18,033 bases of DNA from Collinsella sp. (GTDB lineage: Bacteria; Actinomycetota; Coriobacteriia; Coriobacteriales; Coriobacteriaceae): assembly GCA_018382125.1 (NCBI GenBank), contig JAGZQO010000037.1, positions 1 to 18,033 on the forward strand, read 5' to 3'. Below the pieces are notes generated by a model. That model saw only the letters and a list, made by a program, of their open reading frames with translations. It made no database searches and was not told the DNA's origin. Each line of letters opens with the position of its first letter. The stretch's first letter is position 1. Positions 8,538 to 14,877 of this stretch are shown piece after piece. The position numbers were made by a program, and so were the translations under genes.

Positions 8538-8570
8538 TTGCCAACAGCAAAACGAACAACCTATAAGGTT
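8538..8570 (+). promoter_or_regulatory. Putative cysK promoter with palindromic operator
   Basis: -35 TTGCCA (8538-8543), 18-nt spacer, -10 TATAAG (8562-8567). The palindrome AACCTATAAGGTT (8558-8570) is centred on the -10. This is a candidate binding site for the divergently encoded Rrf2 regulator, although it does not match the palindrome at that gene's own promoter. The predicted leader is about 70 nt. Confidence 0.5.
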
Positions 8571-8642
8571 TGTGGGTTTCGTTGCTACACACACCGTAAA
8601 ACCACACGGTATCCAGTCATTTGAACACTTTGGAGGTTCATC

Positions 8643-9581
8643 ATGAGCAAGGTTTACGCGTCCATCGATCAGCTTATCGGCCACACCCCGCTCCTGGAGC
8701 TCACTCACTTTGAGGCCGATGAGGACCTCAAGGCCCGCGTGCTCGTCAAGCTGGAATACTTCAACCCCGCCGGGTCCGTCAAAGACCGCGTCGCCAAGAA
8801 CATGATCGACGAGGCCGAGAAGGCCGGCAAGCTCGTGCGCGGCGGCGGCTACACCATCATCGAGCCCACGAGCGGCAACACCGGCGTCGGCATCGCCTCG
8901 GTGGCGGCGGCTCGCGGCTACAAGGTGATCATTACCATGCCCGAGACCATGTCCGTCGAGCGCCGCAAGCTTATGCAGGCATATGGCGCACAGCTCGTGC
9001 TCACCGACGGCTCCAAGGGCATGAAGGGCGCCATCGCCAAGGCCGAGGAACTGCAGAAGGAGACCCCCAACAGCATTATCGCCGGCCAGTTTGTGAACCC
9101 CGCCAACCCCGCCATCCACAAGGCCACGACCGGCCCCGAGATCTGGGATGACACCGACGGCAAGGTCGACATCTTCGTCGCCGGCGTCGGCACCGGCGGC
9201 ACCGTGACCGGCGTGGGCGAGTTCCTCAAGGAACAAAACCCCGAGATTCAGGTCGTCGCCGTCGAGCCCGCCACCTCCCCGGTGCTCTCCAAGGGCCAGG
9301 CCGGCCCGCACAAGATCCAGGGTATCGGCGCCGGCTTTGTGCCCGACGTCCTCGACACCCAGGTCTATGACGAGATCATCCCCGTCGAGAACGACGACGC
9401 CTTTGCCACCGGCCGCGCCGTGGGCCACAAGGAGGGCGTGCTCGTGGGCATTTCGTCCGGCGCCGCCGTGTGGGCCGCGCTGCAGCTGGCCAAGCGCCCC
9501 GAGAACGAGGGCAAGACCATCGTGGCCCTGCTTGCCGACACCGGCGAGCGCTACCTGTCCACGGCGCTCTTCCAGGACTAG
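8643..9581 (+). CDS. cysK: Cysteine synthase A (O-acetylserine sulfhydrylase)
   Basis: PLP enzyme making L-cysteine from O-acetylserine and sulfide in the cytoplasm. Seen: 312 aa, the usual length. PLP lysine K47 lies in NPAGSVKDR; the substrate-binding PTSGNTG loop is at 75-81; the phosphate-binding GVGTGGTVTG is at 181-190; GISSGAA at 269-275 contacts the pyridine nitrogen (S271/S272). No cystathionine beta-synthase domain is present. GGAGG lies 6 nt before the ATG. The neighbouring Rrf2 regulator recalls the Bacillus CymR-CysK pair, in which CysK itself is a co-regulator. Whether that happens here is inference. CysM or O-phosphoserine-dependent variants are less likely given the standard motifs. 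Confidence 0.95.
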   Translation: MSKVYASIDQLIGHTPLLELTHFEADEDLKARVLVKLEYFNPAGSVKDRVAKNMIDEAEKAGKLVRGGGYTIIEPTSGNTGVGIASVAAARGYKVIITMPETMSVERRKLMQAYGAQLVLTDGSKGMKGAIAKAEELQKETPNSIIAGQFVNPANPAIHKATTGPEIWDDTDGKVDIFVAGVGTGGTVTGVGEFLKEQNPEIQVVAVEPATSPVLSKGQAGPHKIQGIGAGFVPDVLDTQVYDEIIPVENDDAFATGRAVGHKEGVLVGISSGAAVWAALQLAKRPENEGKTIVALLADTGERYLSTALFQD

Positions 9582-9680
9582 GGCCTGTCGCCCATAGGTT
9601 GAGCCCACGGACGAGCCGGTCTCCTCTCTCCCGGCAGTCTGAGCCCATCCAATCAGGGTGTCCCACGAGACGCCCGAACT

Positions 9681-9689
9681 TGCTACAAT
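9681..9689 (+). promoter_or_regulatory. Extended -10 upstream of mnmA
   Basis: TGCTACAAT (9681-9689) is an extended -10 element without a recognisable -35. It would place the transcript start near 9696, inside the left arm of the terminator hairpin that follows. No other promoter fits between the hairpin and mnmA. Confidence 0.45.
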
Positions 9690-9693
9690 GTCT

Positions 9694-9732
9694 GCGGCGC
9701 GGAACCAGCCTCCCGCGCCGCTTTTCTTTTTT
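9694..9732 (+). terminator. Strong intrinsic terminator between cysK and mnmA
   Basis: GCGGCGCGG (9694-9702) pairs perfectly with CCGCGCCGC (9713-9721) around a 10-nt loop, followed by TTTTCTTTTTT. It lies 112 nt after cysK and ends 30 nt before mnmA. It may end the cysK transcript or act as an attenuator of mnmA. Confidence 0.88.
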
Positions 9733-9761
9733 GGCCACATGCCACCAAGGAGAACCTCCCC

Positions 9762-10862
9762 ATGCACAACAAGCGCGTGCTCGTCGCCATGAGCGGCGGC
9801 GTCGATTCCAGCGTGACCGCGTACCTGCTCAAAAGCCAGGGCTACGAATGCGTCGGCGCCACCATGCGCCTCACCTGCCCCGCGCCCGATCCCGCCACGG
9901 GCATGAGTAAGGTCGACCGCGACATCGCCGATGCGAAGGCCGTCGCCGAGCGTCTGGGGATACCCCACCATGTGCTCGACTTGCAGCAGACCTTCGACCA
10001 CAGCGTTATCGAGCGCTTTGTGAACGCCTACCAGGAGGGGCTGACGCCCAACCCGTGCATCATCTGCAACCGCCACATAAAGTTTGGCGCGTTGCTCGGT
10101 GCGGCGCTGGACATGGGCTGCGACTACATCGCAACGGGTCATTACGCCAAAACAAGCCAGACAGTAGACGGCACCTGGCAGCTGCATCGCGGCGAAGATC
10201 CCAAAAAGGACCAGAGCTACTTTTTATATTCGCTTACGCAGGAGCGCCTGGCGCACACGATCTTTCCGCTGGCAGGCCTAGACAAAGAGCGCGACGTGCG
10301 CCGCATAGCCGCCGAGCAAGGCTTTACCAACGCCCAGAAGGCCGAAAGCGAGGACATCTGCTTTATTCCAGACGGCGACTACGCGGGCTATATCGAGCGC
10401 CGCTGCGGACATCCCGCTGCACCGGGCGACATTGTGTGGCGCGACGGCAGCGTGGTCGGACGCCATAACGGCGCGTTGCGCTATACCATCGGCCAGCGCA
10501 AGGGCTTGGGCGTCGCGATGGCGCATCCCGTGTATGTGACGGGCGTCGATGCCGCCAACAACACCGTGCATCTGGGCGAGGCCGAGGACCTAACGGCCAC
10601 AGCACTCACGGCCGACGACTGGATCTGGAGCGCCCCTGCCGACCGCATGGAGGCAGAACTCGATGCCGGCGGCATTCGCGTGGGCGCCAAGTACCGTTAC
10701 CGTCAGAAAGACCAAGCAGCGACCCTTACGCGCGGCGAAGACGGGCAAATGCTGCTGACTTTTGACGAGCCGCAGCGAGCCATCGCCCCCGGCCAGGCCG
10801 TTGTAGTCTACCACGGCGACATCGTCCTCGGCGGCGGCACGGTGACCGGCGCACTTAAGTAG
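9762..10862 (+). CDS. mnmA: tRNA-specific 2-thiouridylase MnmA
   Basis: Inserts sulfur at C2 of the wobble uridine in tRNA-Lys, -Glu and -Gln, using ATP and a persulfide delivered by a cysteine desulfurase (IscS or another desulfurase). Seen: 366 aa, family length. PP-loop SGGVDSS is at 11-17. The catalytic cysteines correspond to C102 (in NPCIICNRHIKF) and C200 (in SEDICFIPDGDY). Further conserved stretches are TGHYAK near 125-130, KKDQSYFLY near 148-156 and YTIGQRKGLG in the central domain. The extra C99 next to the catalytic site is unlike E. coli. AAGGAG precedes the ATG by 8 nt. No desulfurase gene is in the window, so the sulfur donor must be elsewhere. Confidence 0.96.
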   Translation: MHNKRVLVAMSGGVDSSVTAYLLKSQGYECVGATMRLTCPAPDPATGMSKVDRDIADAKAVAERLGIPHHVLDLQQTFDHSVIERFVNAYQEGLTPNPCIICNRHIKFGALLGAALDMGCDYIATGHYAKTSQTVDGTWQLHRGEDPKKDQSYFLYSLTQERLAHTIFPLAGLDKERDVRRIAAEQGFTNAQKAESEDICFIPDGDYAGYIERRCGHPAAPGDIVWRDGSVVGRHNGALRYTIGQRKGLGVAMAHPVYVTGVDAANNTVHLGEAEDLTATALTADDWIWSAPADRMEAELDAGGIRVGAKYRYRQKDQAATLTRGEDGQMLLTFDEPQRAIAPGQAVVVYHGDIVLGGGTVTGALK

Positions 10863-10880
10863 CCCCATCCCCTTCATAAA

Positions 10881-10943
10881 TTGCGGTGAAATAGGGACTG
10901 TTTAAGCGTTTAAAACCGCCAAACAGTCCCTATTTCACCGCAA
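10881..10943. repeat. Perfect 23-bp inverted repeat between convergent genes
   Basis: Arms 10881-10903 and 10921-10943 are exact reverse complements (left arm begins TTGCGGTGAAATAGGGACTG), with a 17-nt spacer. It lies between the 3' ends of mnmA and the M42 peptidase gene. There is no T-run after either side, so it is not a typical terminator. It looks like a dispersed palindromic repeat. Confidence 0.92.
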
Positions 10944-10954
10944 CTTAGAGAGGA

Positions 10955-10990
10955 CGGCCTCGGTCGGTACCGCCGTATCAGCCGAGGCCG
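10955..10990 (-). terminator. Probable terminator of the M42 peptidase gene
   Basis: CGGCCTCGG (10955-10963) and CCGAGGCCG (10982-10990) form a perfect 9-bp stem. On the minus strand it starts 9 nt after the peptidase stop and is followed by the weak pyrimidine tract TCCTCTCT. Confidence 0.6.
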
Positions 10991-10998
10991 CTGCATCG

Positions 10999-12042
10999 CT
11001 AGCGCTGTACGTAGGCGCGGACGAGCTCGAAGGTGTTGCGCACGCCGTCCATGTGGCTACGCTCGTAGTTGTGGCTCGCATACACGCCGGGGCCGATCAG
11101 ACCATGGCGAATGTCGTAGCCGGCAGAGAGCGTGGCTTCGACGTCCGAACCGTAATGCGGATACACGTCGATAGCGTAATCGAGCTCAAGCTCGCGCGCG
11201 ATATTGGACAGCGCCGTCACCAGGTCGTAGTTGTACGGACCGCCCGAATCCTTGGCGCAGATCGACACCATGTGCTCGGTGCAGCCTAGGTCGTCGCCCA
11301 CGCAGCCCATGTCAACGCTGATCATCTCGCGCGTGTCGGCCGGCACGAAGGCGCCGCCGTGGCCCACCTCCTCGTACACGGTAAAGAGCAGCGAAACCTT
11401 ACGCGAAAGCGTCACCTCGCCAGCGGCGACGGCACGCGCCAAGCCCAACAAAATGGCGGCCGATAGCTTGTCATCCAGGAAGCGGCTCTTAATGTAGCCG
11501 CTCTCCGTCACCGTCGTGCGAGGATCCATAGCGATGATGTCGCCGGTCTGAATACCCAGCTCGAGCACATCGTCCTTGCTGTCGACGTTCTCGTCGAGCA
11601 AGATCTCCATGTTCTTCTCGATGGTCTTGACCGGCTCGTCGGCCACGTGCGCCGAAGGCTCGGTGTTAAGAACCACGCCCGTGTAGACATTGCCGTCGCG
11701 CGTGTAGACGGTGCAGTTCTCGCCATCGGCCGTAGACCACTGATGCCCACCGAGCGTCGTGGGGCGCAGGCGGCCATTGTCCTTAATGGAACGCACCATG
11801 GCGCCTAGGGTATCGACATGGCTCGCCAGTACGAGCGGCTCGCCCTCGCCGCCAAGCTCAACGAGCACGTTACCCTTATTAGAACGCTCAGGCCCAAACC
11901 CCATATCGCGCAGGGTCTCCATCAGATAATCAGTCGCCGCACGGGTATAGCCGGTAGGGGAGGCAATAGAAGTCAGCGTCTTAAGCTGTCCTGCGATATA
12001 GGAGAGCGTCTCCTCTAGAGAAGCATCAATATTAGAAGTCAT
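10999..12042 (-). CDS. M42 family metallopeptidase (aminopeptidase)
   Basis: Cytoplasmic co-catalytic metal aminopeptidase of the M42 (PepA/FrvX/YsdC, TET-forming) family, trimming N-termini of short peptides. Positions are counted from the upstream ATG at 12048. Metal ligands and catalytic residues are visible: H77 and D79 in ASHVDTLG, bridging D192 in FLDDKLSAA, general base E226 with E227 in VYEEVGHGG, D246 in SVDMG, and a C-terminal His (H326 in ASHNYERSH). Length is ~347 aa, typical. I chose the ATG at 12042 because GGAAGG (12049-12054) sits 6 nt upstream of it but directly abuts the ATG at 12048. The gene is monocistronic. Substrate preference (glutamyl, leucyl and so on) cannot be told from sequence. 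Confidence 0.92.
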   Translation of the reverse strand: MTSNIDASLEETLSYIAGQLKTLTSIASPTGYTRAATDYLMETLRDMGFGPERSNKGNVLVELGGEGEPLVLASHVDTLGAMVRSIKDNGRLRPTTLGGHQWSTADGENCTVYTRDGNVYTGVVLNTEPSAHVADEPVKTIEKNMEILLDENVDSKDDVLELGIQTGDIIAMDPRTTVTESGYIKSRFLDDKLSAAILLGLARAVAAGEVTLSRKVSLLFTVYEEVGHGGAFVPADTREMISVDMGCVGDDLGCTEHMVSICAKDSGGPYNYDLVTALSNIARELELDYAIDVYPHYGSDVEATLSAGYDIRHGLIGPGVYASHNYERSHMDGVRNTFELVRAYVQR

Positions 12043-12078
12043 ATGCATCCTTCCAAGTAAAACTAAGACCGAGTCCCG

Positions 12079-12101
12079 ATTTTAACCGTTCTGCACGTGC
12101 A
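12079..12101 (-). promoter_or_regulatory. Putative M42 peptidase promoter/operator
   Basis: On the minus strand a -10-like TAAAAT (12084-12079) lies 25 nt before the ribosome-binding site. The palindrome TGCACGTGCA (12092-12101) sits just upstream, in the -35/spacer zone. No good -35 is visible, as is common for activator- or operator-controlled promoters. Confidence 0.35.
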
Positions 12102-12148
12102 ATGCCCCAGGAGCCGAGCCGCCTCCAGACGTCCCCGCACCGGTTTTG

Positions 12149-12158
12149 TGCACGTGCA
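12149..12158. repeat. Second copy of the TGCACGTGCA palindrome
   Basis: Identical to the 10-mer at 12092-12101 and spaced 57 bp from it. Here it is extended to the perfect 12-mer GTGCACGTGCAC (12148-12159). A pair of identical palindromes upstream of a gene suggests regulator binding. Confidence 0.6.
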
Positions 12159-12377
12159 CGGTTTACAATCTCAATCTTGCATAAATCCTATTGGTATTTG
12201 CATAGAAATGAGGCATCTTTTTGCTTCGTCTCAGGGTGCCCCACCTTGGACCGTGCAAAAAACGGAGTATTCAGCACCGTGGGCCCCAACGGCCCCATCG
12301 CGAACGACAAAACGACGCGGTTACAGCAGTGTTGCAGGTCGTCGCAAAGCAGAAACTCAGTAACAACCCCCTCCACT

Positions 12378-12409
12378 CATCGATAGCCCGCCCACAATGG
12401 CTGTCGATG
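12378..12409. other. Hairpin inside the 12252-12487 segment
   Basis: CATCGATAGCC (12378-12388) pairs with GGCTGTCGATG (12399-12409) along 11 bp with one T-G, and a 10-nt loop. No T-run follows, so this is not a terminator. Confidence 0.6.
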
Positions 12410-12446
12410 GGCGCCTGCGGATCACTACCGCCCATTCACAACGTTA

Positions 12447-12485
12447 TGCATTTTTAAGAGCTTGTTGAATACTCCCAAAAATGCA
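12447..12485. repeat. Inverted repeat TGCATTTTT / AAAAATGCA
   Basis: Perfect 9-bp arms at 12447-12455 and 12477-12485 with a 21-nt spacer. It overlaps the right-hand GGAGTATTC motif and could be a regulator site or part of the repeat element. Confidence 0.55.
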
Positions 12486-12561
12486 CGCAGGGAAGTGCAC
12501 CACCTATCCGCAGCGGGCAGTACGCCTTGGTTTTGTCCGTCTCAGGGCATCGACGCAGCAC

Positions 12562-12593
12562 AAAAAGCCCCGCCGTGCGTAGCACGGCGGGGC
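12562..12593 (-). terminator. Intrinsic terminator of fucO
   Basis: On the minus strand GCCCCGCCGTGC (12593-12582) pairs perfectly over 12 bp with GCACGGCGGGGC (12578-12567) around a 3-nt loop, followed by TTTTT. It lies about 50 nt after the fucO stop. Confidence 0.93.
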
Positions 12594-12646
12594 CAGCGGC
12601 ACGTCAAAAGACCATACACCTACGGGCGAAGGACCACCAAACTGGG

Positions 12647-13813
12647 CTAGGCAGCCGGGCAGATCTTCTTGAAGAGCTCGATGACGTCGTCGAGCGTTGC
12701 CTCGCGCGGGTTACCCGGGAAGCAGGCGTCGGCCATGGCGTCCTTGGCCAGGACCTCGATCTCGTCAGCCTTCATGGCCTCGCAGACGTGCGGGATGTTC
12801 ACGTCGGCGGAGAGCTGCTTGACGGCGGCGATGGCGGCATCGGCGGCCTCGTCGGTGCTCATGCCCGTGGTGTCAACGCCCATGGCGACGGCGACCTTGG
12901 CCAGGCGCTCGGCGCAAACCGGCTTGTTGAACTCCATGGCGATCGGCAGCAGCATGGCGCAGGCGACGCCGTGCGGGGTGTCGTAGTGAGCGGACAGGGT
13001 GTGAGCCATGGCATGGTCGATGCCCAGGCCAACGTTGGAGAAGCCCATGCCGGCGACATACTGGCCAAGAGCCATGCCCTCGCGGCCGGAGCCGGGCTTG
13101 CCGGACTTGGCCTCGGCGACGGAGTCGCGCAGGTTCTCGCTAATCAGCTTGATAGCCTCAAAGTGGAACATGTCGGAGAGCTCCCAAGCGCCCTTGGTGG
13201 TGTAGCCCTCGATGGCGTGGGTCAGAGCGTCCATGCCGGTGGAAGCGGTCAGACCAGCGGGCATGGAGGCCATCATATCGGGGTCGACGACAGCGACCTC
13301 GGGGGCGTCGTTGGTGTCAACGCACACGAACTTGCGGACCTTCTCGGGGTCGGTGATGACGTAGTTGATGGTCACCTCGGCGGCAGTACCGGCGGTCGTC
13401 GGCACGGCGATGGTGAACACGGCGTGGTTCTTGGTGGGAGCAACGCCCTCGAGGCTACGGACATCGGCAAACTCGGGGTTGTTGATGATGATGCCGATGG
13501 CCTTGGCGGTGTCCATGGAGGAGCCGCCACCGATGGTCACGATAGCGTCAGCCTCGGCGGCCTTAAAGGCCTCGACGCCGTCCTTGACGTTCTGGATAGT
13601 GGGGTTGGGCTTGATCTCGGAGTAGAGGCTCCAAGCGATGCCGGCGGCGTCGAGCTCGTCGGTCACCTTAGCGGTAACGCCAAACTTGACCAGATCGGGG
13701 TCGGAGCAGACGAAGATCTTCTTGTAGCCACGACGCTGGAGCTCGCCGGGGATCTCCTTGATGGCGCCGGAACCATGATAAGAAATGGTATTGAGAACGA
13801 AACGATTAGCCAT
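12647..13813 (-). CDS. fucO: Lactaldehyde reductase (iron-dependent alcohol dehydrogenase)
   Basis: NADH-linked, Fe(II)-dependent group III alcohol dehydrogenase reducing L-lactaldehyde to 1,2-propanediol, the redox-balancing end step of anaerobic fucose or rhamnose use. Seen: 388 aa, close to E. coli FucO over its whole length. MANR start, nucleotide-binding GGGSSMDTAKAIG (95-107), NNPEFADVRSLEG (111-123), IPTTAGTAAEVTIN-type stretch and GQYVAGMGFSNVGLG (250-264). Metal ligands are D195, H199, H267 and H281. I chose the ATG at 13813 because GGGAGG lies 7 nt upstream; an in-frame ATG 14 codons earlier lacks this and extends past the homology. Single gene with its own terminator; cre-like boxes upstream suggest catabolite or sugar control. 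No other fucose genes are visible, so other 1,2-diol or aldehyde substrates are possible. Confidence 0.9.
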   Translation of the reverse strand: MANRFVLNTISYHGSGAIKEIPGELQRRGYKKIFVCSDPDLVKFGVTAKVTDELDAAGIAWSLYSEIKPNPTIQNVKDGVEAFKAAEADAIVTIGGGSSMDTAKAIGIIINNPEFADVRSLEGVAPTKNHAVFTIAVPTTAGTAAEVTINYVITDPEKVRKFVCVDTNDAPEVAVVDPDMMASMPAGLTASTGMDALTHAIEGYTTKGAWELSDMFHFEAIKLISENLRDSVAEAKSGKPGSGREGMALGQYVAGMGFSNVGLGIDHAMAHTLSAHYDTPHGVACAMLLPIAMEFNKPVCAERLAKVAVAMGVDTTGMSTDEAADAAIAAVKQLSADVNIPHVCEAMKADEIEVLAKDAMADACFPGNPREATLDDVIELFKKICPAA

Positions 13814-13868
13814 TGATAGCCTCCCATCGTGTGCGGGGCACCCATTACGTCCCACGCTATGAGTCCCA

Positions 13869-13927
13869 TCCTAACGCTTTTGAAACAAAAAACACGTGAG
13901 AACGTCAAAATTGTTAAAGCGTTTCAA
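13869..13927 (-). promoter_or_regulatory. fucO upstream region with two cre/LacI-type boxes
   Basis: Box 1 (13869-13882) reads CAAAAGCGTTAGGA on the minus strand. Box 2 (13914-13927) reads TTAAAGCGTTTCAA on the plus strand. They match the cre consensus TGWAARCGYTWNCA at 11 and 12 of 14 positions, with centres 45 bp apart. Minus-strand TTGACG (13909-13904) between them could be a -35, but the -10 is unclear. Confidence 0.45.
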
Positions 13928-13936
13928 CAGAAGATG

Positions 13937-13973
13937 AAAAATATTGCGGCAAAGGGACAACCCCTTTGCCGCA
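13937..13973 (-). terminator. Intrinsic terminator of the YoaK-family gene
   Basis: TGCGGCAAAGGG (plus 13945-13956) pairs perfectly with CCCTTTGCCGCA (13962-13973) around a 5-nt loop. Minus-strand AATATTTTT follows. It begins 6 nt after the stop codon and separates this gene from fucO. Confidence 0.92.
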
Positions 13974-13978
13974 TTCGG

Positions 13979-14695
13979 TTACTTTCGACAGCCCTCTTTC
14001 CAAGCCTCGGCCGCAACCTTCCAGCGAAAACGCAAGTCGCGCTCGCGGTCGATGAACATGATGGCAAACGCGACAAACAGCAGCACGCTCGCCACGACGA
14101 TGGCGTGCAGGCCCATGCGCTCAATACACCAGTTGCCCAACACGGCGCCAAACACAAAGGTAAAGATCACGCCAAAGTACAGCAGGCCGTTTTCCAAAAA
14201 GCCGCGCTTGTGGGTGATGATGTAGTCGTCCACGTTTTGCAAGGCATTACGGAGGTTGCCGATACACATGGTCGTGGCGATGCCGTGACCGTGGATCTTG
14301 CGGAAGCTCTCGACCTGCATGCCGCAGGCAAACGAGGTGAGGCAGTTGGCGAGCAGGTTGTAACCGCCGCCCGGGATAAAGCTCACGCCCAGCAAGATAA
14401 CGGCTTCAAAAAACACCGTCACCTGGCGCCAGTGAATCACACTGCCAAACCGCTCGTGAACCAGGTCGGCAAGCATAATGCCCACAGCAAACGACACCAC
14501 GGGGAAGAAGTAGCGCCCCGCCAGTGCCCAGTTGCCTCCCGAGATGCTCACGCCCACGAGCAGGATGTTGCCCGTCTGCGCGTTGGCGAAAACATGATCG
14601 CGCCCAATGTACGAATACACATCCATAAAGCCACCGGCGAGCGCCAAGATGATGCCCAGCTCAATAGACTCCGATATCTGTTTGGCACGCTGCAT
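13979..14695 (-). CDS. YoaK/DUF1275 family membrane protein
   Basis: 238-aa integral membrane protein of the YoaK (DUF1275) family; transport substrate or role unknown. Seen: the family signature GFMDVYSYI ... ANAQTGNIL at about residues 22-45, about six hydrophobic segments (around 11-30, 40-55, 62-82, 93-125, 168-190 and 198-217), and a basic C-terminal tail. I chose the ATG at 14695, with AGGAGG 10 nt upstream. Longer in-frame starts up to 14929 would run through the divergent promoter region and add a sequence with no family match. Its terminator follows directly. Confidence 0.85.
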   Translation of the reverse strand: MQRAKQISESIELGIILALAGGFMDVYSYIGRDHVFANAQTGNILLVGVSISGGNWALAGRYFFPVVSFAVGIMLADLVHERFGSVIHWRQVTVFFEAVILLGVSFIPGGGYNLLANCLTSFACGMQVESFRKIHGHGIATTMCIGNLRNALQNVDDYIITHKRGFLENGLLYFGVIFTFVFGAVLGNWCIERMGLHAIVVASVLLFVAFAIMFIDRERDLRFRWKVAAEAWKEGCRK

Positions 14696-14877
14696 CGTCG
14701 TGCATCCTCCTTGTTGACGACTCTCTCGTGCGTTGGCGGAAACATAGCCGCCGTTCATACTGTAACCCATTGACAACATGGCGTGCGCGCGAGACGACCC
14801 CTTCGACACAGGGATACACAGTCTGGAAACAAACGGCACCCGCATCGACACGCCGATCCGCCGGCTCGTGTACTCCA

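Larger units (their letters stand above)
12252..12487. repeat. Segment bounded by inverted CGTGCA-n6-GGAGTATTC motifs
   Basis: Left end 12252-12272 reads CGTGCA, a 6-nt A-rich block, then GGAGTATTC. The right end (12467-12487), read on the minus strand, has the same two blocks around a 6-nt T-rich block. The outer blocks match 15 of 15 while the centre differs at all six positions. This may mark a small non-autonomous element, a structured RNA or paired protein sites. Confidence 0.5.
12043..12646. other. 604-bp repeat-rich non-coding region
   Basis: No convincing gene. The short open frames here have no family resemblance and no good ribosome-binding sites. In order it holds the peptidase promoter with a TGCACGTGCA palindrome, a second copy of that palindrome, a segment bounded by an inverted motif (12252-12487) with internal hairpins, direct repeats of CGTCTCAGGG (12227-12236 and 12538-12547), and the fucO terminator. 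Confidence 0.75.

Noticed and set aside
8571..8642. Riboswitch or T-box in the cysK leader
   Set aside because: Only short weak pairings are visible (for example ACCGT/ACGGT at 8593-8610). No T-box or SAM-riboswitch signature and no leader terminator.
8532..10187. Long open frame (551 codons) on the minus strand opposite cysK and mnmA
   Set aside because: It is antisense to two well-supported enzymes, crosses their intergenic space, is low-complexity (Gly/Ala/His/Asp-rich) and has no family match. It results from GC-biased third positions of the true genes.
12102..12386. Possible small protein of 88-94 aa in the large intergenic region
   Set aside because: Two overlapping frames are open over the same stretch, neither has a ribosome-binding site, and composition is not protein-like (Arg/Ser/Pro/Thr-rich). 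Repeats explain the region better.
12527..13816. 429-codon plus-strand frame opposite fucO
   Set aside because: Gly/Val/Asp/Leu-rich mirror of fucO codon usage. The real gene on the other strand has all catalytic motifs and a ribosome-binding site.
13814..13855. Upstream in-frame ATG extension of fucO
   Set aside because: It adds 14 residues not found in the family and lacks a ribosome-binding site, whereas GGGAGG is well placed for the ATG at 13813.
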